NCBI GenBank assembly: GCA_011524575.1
Contig: WTKB01000159.1
Coordinates: 7,045 to 12,779, forward strand
Origin: Aquimarina sp.
GTDB lineage: Bacteria; Bacteroidota; Bacteroidia; Flavobacteriales; Flavobacteriaceae
Reading direction: 5' to 3'
DNA length: 5,735 nucleotides
Position numbers and translations under genes: made by a program. This document shows positions 1 to 4,738 of the stretch, piece after piece. The notes under the pieces were generated by a model. The model did no database searches and was not told the origin of the DNA. It saw nothing but the letters and a program-made list of their open reading frames with translations. Every line of letters starts with the position of its first letter. Within the stretch, counting starts at the first letter, position 1.

Positions 1-20
1 TTATAGCTAATTTACACTCC

Positions 21-32
21 TACCAATTGGTA
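21..32. repeat. 12-bp perfect palindrome just past umuD
   Basis: TACCAATTGGTA reads the same on both strands and sits directly after the umuD stop codon. It could be an operator for a neighbour beyond the left edge, or chance in AT-rich DNA. The half-site TACCAATT recurs at 1775-1782 upstream of umuC, so a shared regulator of the umu unit is possible but unproven. It has no T-run after it on the minus strand and is not a convincing terminator. Confidence 0.3.
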
Positions 33-491
33 TTACTTTAAGTCTCTAAATAGTGTTTCTACAACTCCAAGACAATACAAAACATCTTCATCCTCTATAC
101 GAATATCATCAAAATTAGGATTATCAGCTAAGAGCTTTTGGGCTTGTTTATCAAAACGCTTTACAGTAAAATCTGTATAGTTTACAGAAACAATACCTAT
201 TTTTTTATCTTCTAAAGACAAATCAGACCTAACAATAAGCAAATCATTTTCATGTAAAGTTGGATACATCGAATGACCAACTACTTGAATAATAAATGTA
301 CTATTGGGTTTACTCAAATATCTACTATCTAGGCTTAATTTTTGATCTTCAAAATCACGTGCAGGAGATGGAAAGCCAGCTTGTACACCTTCAGGAAAAA
401 AGTTCACACCCGATGTTTCACAATACTTAAAAGGGATAATGCGAAGTTCGGAGCTAAGTCTAGGAATATTAGAAAGGTTAATAATTTTCAT
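33..491 (-). CDS. umuD: UmuD-like self-cleaving subunit of DNA polymerase V (S24 peptidase)
   Basis: In E. coli, UmuD is cut with RecA help to UmuD', which joins UmuC to form the translesion polymerase V. This 152-residue protein (E. coli: 139) has no helix-turn-helix, only a short N-terminal arm followed by the LexA-like S24 peptidase fold. The expected cleavage site is Ala38-Gly39 within VQAGFPSPARDF; the equivalent E. coli bond is Cys-Gly, while Ala-Gly is the LexA type. The nucleophile is Ser74 in GHSMYPT and the general base Lys111 in FTVKRF. Their 37-residue spacing equals that of E. coli Ser60 and Lys97. The arm before the cut is about 14 residues longer than in E. coli. The ATG touches the umuC TAA stop, implying one mRNA and coupled translation. 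A LexA-type repressor is unlikely because the DNA-binding domain is missing. Activity is inferred from these residues. Confidence 0.95.
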   Translation of the reverse strand: MKIINLSNIPRLSSELRIIPFKYCETSGVNFFPEGVQAGFPSPARDFEDQKLSLDSRYLSKPNSTFIIQVVGHSMYPTLHENDLLIVRSDLSLEDKKIGIVSVNYTDFTVKRFDKQAQKLLADNPNFDDIRIEDEDVLYCLGVVETLFRDLK

Positions 492-1745
492 TTATCTTAC
501 TTTTAAAAGATCTCCCCAACTTGTTGTATAACGTGGGCTTAATTTCTCTTGTTTCATTTTCCATGTACGTCCTAACTCTTGAACTGCTAGCTTGATTTTA
601 CGATTACCAATCGTATCATTAATGTTATCCATGTGCTGCATAAGTACTGGATATCTAGGATCTTCATTTTCAAATAAGTTCAGTTGTCGGTTTTCTTCTG
701 GTGAAATTCCTGATACAATTACGCCTGCTTTTTTATAAGCATACCCTTCTTTATATATCATTTTCAAAGCTCGAACTGCTACATCAATCAATGTAAAATC
801 GGTATTTGTTGGTATTACGTGTAATGTAACTGTTTGATAATGTTGTTTGGTTTCTTTTAAAAAATAATTTGTACGAATAAAAACAGTGACTAGGGTGCAA
901 ATTGACTTTTGCTTACGGAGTTTCCGACCACAAAGAGCTGCAAAAGTAGCCACACGTTCTTTAATAGTTTCAAAATCTGTATATTCTTTATCAAAACTTC
1001 GTGTGGTAGCTATAGATTTTTTAGGTTGTGGTACTTGTTCGAGCTTTAAAACTGATTTCCCTTCAAGTTCTTGTTTGATACGCAGCCCTACTACACTAAA
1101 TTGCTTTTTAACATATTCATCAGAAAGCTTTGTAAAATCATAGGCTTTGATAATTTTCTTTTGAATAAGTCGTTTAGATATACGTATTCCTATCCCCCAG
1201 ACATCCGTAACAGCTAGCCACTTTAAAGCCTTGAGTCGTTTTTCTTCGGAATCAATAATATAAACACCTCCTGTTCTAACAGGAAACTTTTTAGCAATAC
1301 GATTAGCCAATTTTGCAAGTACTTTTGTTGGACCAAATCCTACACTTACAGGAATACGTGTATGTTGCCTAACTGTTTGCTTAATTTTTATGCCATACTC
1401 TTTAAAATCCCATTCTTCAAAACCATTAAATTCTAAAAAAGCTTCATCAATAGAATAGATTTCTATATCAGGAGTAAAAGTAGCTAATGTATTCATTACA
1501 CGACTACTCATATCTCCATACAAAGCAAAATTAGAACTAAACACAAAGATGTTTTGAGCTTTAAAAACAGACTTATATTTAAAAGCAGGTGCGCCCATTG
1601 GAATATAGGGTTTTGCTTCGTTGGATCGAGCAATAACACAACCATCATTATTCGATAAAATAACAACAGGTTTTTTCTCTAAGGCGGGCATAAAAGCACG
1701 CTCACAAGAAGCGTAAAAGTTGTTGCAATCAATAAGAGCGTACAT
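492..1745 (-). CDS. umuC: UmuC-like Y-family translesion DNA polymerase (Pol V catalytic subunit)
   Basis: Error-prone polymerase that copies past damaged bases during the SOS response, with UmuD' as partner. The 417 residues match the usual length (E. coli 422). The start is MYALIDCNNFYASCER, giving metal ligand Asp6 and the steric-gate position Tyr11. The second catalytic pair is Asp100-Glu101 in YSIDEAF. Residues 134-155 (SVGFGPTKVLAKLANRIAKK) are the typical palm/fingers region, and DVWGIGIRISKRL (181-193) is the helix-hairpin-helix-like thumb. QLNLF at 354-358 is the sliding-clamp-binding motif, identical to that remembered for E. coli UmuC. The C-terminal DUF4113-type end includes GRTWKMKQEKLSPRYTTSW (392-410). 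All key residues are present, so it looks functional. It is transcribed first and umuD follows without a gap, the reverse of the enterobacterial order. DinB is unlikely because DUF4113 and a umuD partner are present. Confidence 0.97.
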   Translation of the reverse strand: MYALIDCNNFYASCERAFMPALEKKPVVILSNNDGCVIARSNEAKPYIPMGAPAFKYKSVFKAQNIFVFSSNFALYGDMSSRVMNTLATFTPDIEIYSIDEAFLEFNGFEEWDFKEYGIKIKQTVRQHTRIPVSVGFGPTKVLAKLANRIAKKFPVRTGGVYIIDSEEKRLKALKWLAVTDVWGIGIRISKRLIQKKIIKAYDFTKLSDEYVKKQFSVVGLRIKQELEGKSVLKLEQVPQPKKSIATTRSFDKEYTDFETIKERVATFAALCGRKLRKQKSICTLVTVFIRTNYFLKETKQHYQTVTLHVIPTNTDFTLIDVAVRALKMIYKEGYAYKKAGVIVSGISPEENRQLNLFENEDPRYPVLMQHMDNINDTIGNRKIKLAVQELGRTWKMKQEKLSPRYTTSWGDLLKVR

Positions 1746-1770
1746 AATGTAAAAAAACGCTTTTAAATCT

Positions 1771-1776
1771 ATTATA
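1771..1776 (-). promoter_or_regulatory. possible -10 element upstream of umuC
   Basis: On the minus strand the sequence TATAAT lies 25 bases before the umuC ATG. I find no good -35 hexamer at 16-18 bases, and Bacteroidota primary sigma factor prefers a TTTG and TAnnTTTG pair, which is not clear here. The adjacent half-palindrome (minus strand AATTGGTA) overlaps its upstream edge and could be an operator. This is a weak call from pattern only. Confidence 0.25.
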
Positions 1777-1782
1777 CCAATT

Positions 1783-1796
1783 AGAGCTTGTTTAAA
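1783..1796. repeat. AGAGCTTGTTTAAA repeat, solo copy
   Basis: A single arm of the repeat found at 3333, 4570 and (inverted) 4714. It starts 8 bases past the acyltransferase stop codon and is preceded by TTA. Read on the minus strand it is TTTAAACAAGCTCT followed by AATTG, nearly matching the right half of the hairpin after fbp. It has no matching second arm nearby, so it may be a decayed element end or half of a terminator-like repeat. Confidence 0.55.
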
Positions 1797-1804
1797 TTGC
1801 TTTA

Positions 1805-2362
1805 TTAACCTTTAAAATTTCCCTCAGGATTTTTACCATCAACCCCTATTATTAAAGATTTCAAATAATTGATATCAGCATCCTTATCTTCGGTAGGATA
1901 AAAAGGTTCAAAAAATTCAGTTTGCCTATTACCAAAATCAAAAGTCATGGTAACTACAGGAACATTAGCCATTTTGGCAATATGATAAAAACCTGTTTTC
2001 CATCTGGCAACTTGTTTTCGAGTTCCCTCTGGAGAAATTGCTAAAACAAACTGCTTCTTTTGATTAAAAACACCAACAACCGCATCTACAAAACCCTGAC
2101 TTTTAGAACGGTCTATTGGAACACCTCCTAATGCTTTTAAAAATATTCCTAATGGAAATGTAAATAAAGATTTTTTACCAACAAAATGAAAATTTGCACC
2201 AAAATACCACTTAGTGAACAATCCTATAAAAAAATCATGATTACTGGTATGAGGACCTCCTATAAGGACAAACTTTTTAAGATCATTAGGAAACTGACCT
2301 ATAAATTTCCAGCGGTAAACATACTTTATAAAAAAACAAGCAATATGATATTTAATTCTCAT
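1805..2362 (-). CDS. short PlsC-family lysophospholipid (1-acylglycerol-3-phosphate) acyltransferase
   Basis: The family transfers an acyl group to a lysophospholipid or glycerol-phosphate acceptor at the membrane. The four classical blocks are present: block I HX4D as His38-Asp43 (PHTSNHD); block II GGVPIDRS (79-86) with acceptor-binding Arg85; block III SPEGTR (110-115) with Glu112, Gly113 and Arg115; and block IV VPVVTM (134-139). At 185 residues it is shorter than canonical PlsC of about 240, because almost no N-terminal membrane helix precedes block I. Only a hydrophobic stretch near residues 8-16 remains. It resembles the compact acyltransferases of Bacteroidota, whose acceptor is often unknown. 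The ATG touches the stop of the upstream SDR gene, so the two are probably co-transcribed. The family is sure, but the substrate and whether it is the main PlsC are not, so no symbol is given. Confidence 0.9.
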   Translation of the reverse strand: MRIKYHIACFFIKYVYRWKFIGQFPNDLKKFVLIGGPHTSNHDFFIGLFTKWYFGANFHFVGKKSLFTFPLGIFLKALGGVPIDRSKSQGFVDAVVGVFNQKKQFVLAISPEGTRKQVARWKTGFYHIAKMANVPVVTMTFDFGNRQTEFFEPFYPTEDKDADINYLKSLIIGVDGKNPEGNFKG

Positions 2363-3253
2363 TTAAGATCTTTTTTTGGCACGTATAGCAGCTTCCAATT
2401 GATCCCACATAGCTTGAGGAATTTGCTCCAATTGATTCATTTGACCTGCCCCTTGTAACCATTCTCCGCCATCAATAGTAATAACTTCGCCGTTAATATA
2501 CGCAGAAAAATCTGAAACCAAATAGGCTGCTAAATTTGCTAACTCTTGGTGTTCACCTACTCTTTTTAATGGAACTTTCTTAGAAACATCAAATTGATCA
2601 CGGATATGCTCTGGCAATAACCGATCCCATGCACCTTTTGTTGGAAAAGGACCTGGAGCAATCGCATTAAAACGCATGCCATATTTTGCCCATTCTACGG
2701 ACAAAGATCTGGTAAGAGCCAGCACTCCTGCTTTTGCAGTAGCACTAGGTACTACATAACCCGACCCTGTAGAAGCATAGGTAGTAACTATATTAAGTAC
2801 GGAAGTATTTTGTTGTTTTTGATTAATCCAATGTTTCCCAAAAGTAAGGGTACAATTTTTAGTACCTTTAAGTACAATATCTATGATGGTATCAAAAGCA
2901 TTTGCGGATAAACGCTCTGTAGGAGCAATAAAATTTCCTGCTGCATTATTTAAAAGTACATCCACTTTTTTAAAAGTTTCAATTACTTTTTTGTGCATGG
3001 CTTCCACCTCTTCAATATGGCGTACATCACAGGCTATAGCCAAACAACTACCACTACCTAACTGGTTCAGCTCTTTTTGTACCTTATTTAGTTTTTCTAA
3101 ATTTCTAGAAGTTATGACAACATTTGCTCCAAGCTCCATAAAATAAGAACTCATAGCTTTTCCTAATCCACTTCCTCCTCCTGTTACTACAATGGTTTTC
3201 CCTTGCAGGGCATCATCTCTCAGCATTTTTTTAGTATAATCTATCATAAACAT
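2363..3253 (-). CDS. short-chain dehydrogenase, 2,4-dienoyl-CoA reductase type
   Basis: An NADP(H)-type SDR of 296 residues. The nucleotide-binding motif TGGGSGLG is at 24-31, with SR at 49-50 after strand 2, typical of NADPH preference. NNAAGNF lies at 102-108. The classical Tyr of YxxxK is replaced by Ser: SATAK gives Ser170 and Lys174. This is the mitochondrial DECR1 arrangement, and the set Asn107, Tyr159, Ser170, Lys174 lines up with human DECR1 Asn148, Tyr199, Ser210, Lys214 as I remember them. The stretch GSGYVVPSATAKAG (163-176) and YGMRFNAIAPGP (191-202) are also DECR-like. It would reduce 2,4-dienoyl-CoA made while degrading unsaturated fatty acids. It is unrelated to flavin-dependent FadH. 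A second ATG two codons in is possible. The tight junction with an acyltransferase supports lipid metabolism. Residue 129 is Lys where DECR1 appears to have Asn. Confidence 0.92.
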   Translation of the reverse strand: MFMIDYTKKMLRDDALQGKTIVVTGGGSGLGKAMSSYFMELGANVVITSRNLEKLNKVQKELNQLGSGSCLAIACDVRHIEEVEAMHKKVIETFKKVDVLLNNAAGNFIAPTERLSANAFDTIIDIVLKGTKNCTLTFGKHWINQKQQNTSVLNIVTTYASTGSGYVVPSATAKAGVLALTRSLSVEWAKYGMRFNAIAPGPFPTKGAWDRLLPEHIRDQFDVSKKVPLKRVGEHQELANLAAYLVSDFSAYINGEVITIDGGEWLQGAGQMNQLEQIPQAMWDQLEAAIRAKKRS

Positions 3254-3291
3254 TATATTTTAATAGCAATGTATTTAAATAATGAATACTT

Positions 3292-3318
3292 CAAGATATT
3301 TGTAATGAAGTACACAAA
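3292..3318 (-). promoter_or_regulatory. possible Bacteroidota-type promoter for the SDR-acyltransferase unit
   Basis: On the minus strand TTTG (3318-3315) is followed after 16 bases by TATCTTG (3298-3292), a near match to the TTTG and TAnnTTTG pair used by the Bacteroidota primary sigma factor. The -7 half is one T short and the spacing is on the short side. It would give a leader of roughly 30 bases before the ATG at 3253. There is no Shine-Dalgarno sequence before that ATG, as is usual in this phylum. Confidence 0.25.
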
Positions 3319-3332
3319 TGAAATATCAATTT

Positions 3333-3361
3333 AGAGCTTGTTTAAACGGAACACAAGCTCT
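3333..3361. terminator. hairpin after fbp, built from the AGAGCTTGT repeat
   Basis: AGAGCTTGT (3333-3341) and ACAAGCTCT (3353-3361) form a perfect 9-bp stem with an 11-base loop, beginning 13 bases after the fbp stop codon. It could stop fbp transcription before the SDR gene. There is no clean T-run after it on the minus strand (AAATTGATATTT follows), so it is not a textbook intrinsic terminator. TTA occurs directly outside GAGCTT...AAGCTC on both sides (3331-3333 and 3361-3363), which also fits a tiny mobile or palindromic element with a 3-bp target duplication. Confidence 0.5.
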
Positions 3362-3374
3362 TAAATACAATATA

Positions 3375-4376
3375 CTATTCTTGCATAAAAAAAGCTACTT
3401 TTTCTACCATTTTTTTGCTTCCACAAACAAAAGGAACACGCTGATGTAACGCTGTTGGTTTAATATCTAATATACGTTGGATTCCATCAGTAGCAAGTCC
3501 GTTGGCCTGTTCTGCAATGAAAGCAATAGGATTACATTCATAGAGTAAACGTAATTTTCCATTTGGAGATTTTGATGAACTTGGATATAAATAAACCCCT
3601 CCTTTGATCATGTTGCGATGAATATCACTTACCAAAGAACCTATATATCTAGAGGTATAAGGACGATCTTCTTTTTCTTCTTGGCAGTATTTAATATAAT
3701 TTTTTATTCCTTGTGGAAAATGAACATAATTTCCTTCATTCACAGAATAAATATTTCCTGATTCAGGAAATTTCATATTAGGATGCGATAAGTAATAAGT
3801 TCCAAGTGCCGGGTTTAGGGTAAAACCATTCACCCCATGCCCTGTGGTATATACGAGCATTGTAGAAGTACCATAAACCACATAACCCGCAGCTACCTGC
3901 TGATTACCTGGTTGTAAAAAATCTTCTTCAGTTACAGGTGTACCTACAGCAGTAACTCTTCGATAAATAGAAAAAATAGTTCCTACAGATACATTTACAT
4001 CAATATTGGAACTTCCGTCTAATGGATCTATAAGTACTACATAATTGGTGTTATTATCATTTTTTGCTCCACTGACTTGAATAAAATCATCATTTTCCTC
4101 AGAAGCAATCCCACAAACAATATCTCTATTTACTAAAGACTTTATAAAAATATCATTAGCAATAACATCTAACTTTTGTTGATCTTCCCCTTGAATATTT
4201 GTACTTCCTATAGCTCCTGTAATATCTACAAGACCTGCTTTATTCACCTCATGGTTTACCATTTTGGCAGCTAAACGGATAGAGTTCATCAGTCTTGAAA
4301 GCTCCCCAGTAGCATAAGGAAAATGTGCTTGGTTATCTATTATAAACTCTCCTAAAGTTTGATTTTTATTTGACAC
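3375..4376 (-). CDS. fbp: class 1 fructose-1,6-bisphosphatase
   Basis: Hydrolyses fructose 1,6-bisphosphate to fructose 6-phosphate, the committed gluconeogenic step in the cytosol. The 333 residues match the family length (E. coli about 332) and align with it end to end. Metal ligands are Glu93-Glu94 (SEEND), Asp117 and Asp120 in [10 protein letters not shown] (117-126) and Glu280 in [15 protein letters not shown] is at 63-70, [12 protein letters not shown] at 243-254 and [12 protein letters not shown] at 269-280. The N-terminal AMP-site motif ATGEL (22-26) is kept, but the position of mammalian and E. coli Lys in KYVV is Asn111 here, so AMP inhibition may differ. The start is GTG at 4374-4376; an in-frame stop lies six codons upstream and no ATG intervenes. 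EQANG (289-293) replaces the usual EQAGG. It is probably its own transcription unit, with a repeat element upstream and a hairpin downstream. Confidence 0.97.
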   Translation of the reverse strand: MSNKNQTLGEFIIDNQAHFPYATGELSRLMNSIRLAAKMVNHEVNKAGLVDITGAIGSTNIQGEDQQKLDVIANDIFIKSLVNRDIVCGIASEENDDFIQVSGAKNDNNTNYVVLIDPLDGSSNIDVNVSVGTIFSIYRRVTAVGTPVTEEDFLQPGNQQVAAGYVVYGTSTMLVYTTGHGVNGFTLNPALGTYYLSHPNMKFPESGNIYSVNEGNYVHFPQGIKNYIKYCQEEKEDRPYTSRYIGSLVSDIHRNMIKGGVYLYPSSSKSPNGKLRLLYECNPIAFIAEQANGLATDGIQRILDIKPTALHQRVPFVCGSKKMVEKVAFFMQE

Positions 4377-4422
4377 AACAAATGGATTACATTAATACAA
4401 TATAAAATACTTAAAAAAAATA

Positions 4423-4453
4423 GTGTTTTTTTGCTAAATTAACAAAAAAACAC
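4423..4453. promoter_or_regulatory. perfect 11-bp inverted repeat in the fbp upstream region
   Basis: GTGTTTTTTTG (4423-4433) pairs perfectly with CAAAAAAACAC (4443-4453) around a 9-base loop. It ends about 47 bases before the fbp GTG, so it lies in the promoter or 5' leader. The minus-strand loop contains TAATTTAG, one mismatch from TAnnTTTG, so a protein binding the arms could cover the -7 element. It could equally act as an RNA hairpin. The seven-base A/T runs in each arm make partial chance pairing more likely. Confidence 0.4.
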
Positions 4454-4569
4454 AAACACGATTTAAAAGTTACACCAATTTAGGGCAAACGTACGAAATT
4501 TGTTAATGATTCATTTTTAGTGTTTTGAATAAATCATTTTTTTAACTTTTTTAGACTGCTAGATTTGTA

Positions 4570-4727
4570 AGAGCTTGCTTAAAGAGAATACGAACTGTAA
4601 TTCAAAAGTTTAAGGTTTTGGTTTACTTTTAAATGATGAGCATACCTAGAGATAAGTAAATCTTTTTAAAGTGATTCTAGTTCTTATAATTTTGAATTAC
4701 AAGAAGTAGTGCCTTTAAACAAGCTCT
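4570..4727. mobile_element. 158-bp MITE-like element with 45-bp terminal inverted repeats
   Basis: The left end (4570-4614) and the reverse complement of the right end (4683-4727) align without gaps at 35 of 45 bases by my count. The outer 15 bases match at 14 positions (AGAGCTTGCTTAAAG against AGAGCTTGTTTAAAG), and an inner block GTAATTCAAAA matches at all 11. The 68-base middle carries no open reading frame of note. No transposase is present, so it would need one supplied elsewhere. Flanks are TAA on the left and TAT on the right of GAGC...GCTC, not an exact target duplication. The ends resemble the solo and hairpin repeats at 1783 and 3333. It begins 11 bases after the stop of the upstream gene, so it could also end that transcript. 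Confidence 0.6.
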
Positions 4728-4738
4728 ATATAGCATTT

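Larger units (their letters stand above)
4377..4738. other. intergenic region upstream of fbp, no gene
   Basis: These 362 bases contain no plausible coding region. The half nearer fbp (about 4377-4560) is very AT-rich with runs of A and T, and presumably holds the fbp promoter, though I cannot pick one -33/-7 pair with confidence. It includes the perfect 11-bp inverted repeat at 4423-4453. A looser one has GTTAATGATT at 4502-4511 and AATCATT plus TTAAC within 4532-4546, which is weak given the composition. The far half is the MITE-like element at 4570-4727. No Shine-Dalgarno sequence precedes the fbp GTG. Confidence 0.7.

Noticed and set aside
33..491. umuD as a LexA or phage-type repressor
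   Set aside because: There is no helix-turn-helix N-terminal domain; only a 38-residue arm precedes the Ala-Gly cleavage site, and umuC is directly attached.
886..1143. Plus-strand open frame of 85 codons inside umuC
   Set aside because: It lies entirely within a gene with all Y-family motifs, has no recognisable domain, and is a shadow of the minus-strand coding frame.
2186..2458. Plus-strand open frame of 90 codons over the acyltransferase-SDR junction
   Set aside because: It overlaps two well-supported genes antisense, has no ribosome or promoter signal and no protein-like motif.
2883..3146. Plus-strand open frame of 87 codons inside the SDR gene
   Set aside because: A shadow of the conserved SDR frame; its Ser/Phe-rich sequence is what antisense reading of such a gene gives.
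2363..3253. FabG (3-oxoacyl-ACP reductase)
   Set aside because: The catalytic YxxxK Tyr is Ser, and the sequence around it matches the dienoyl-CoA reductase type instead.
4502..4546. Inverted repeat GTTAATGATT with AATCATT and TTAAC
   Set aside because: The arms are interrupted by T-runs and the region is nearly all A and T, so the pairing is weak and may be chance.
4570..4727. A complete insertion sequence
   Set aside because: The 68 bases between the inverted repeats cannot encode a transposase, and there is no exact target-site duplication.
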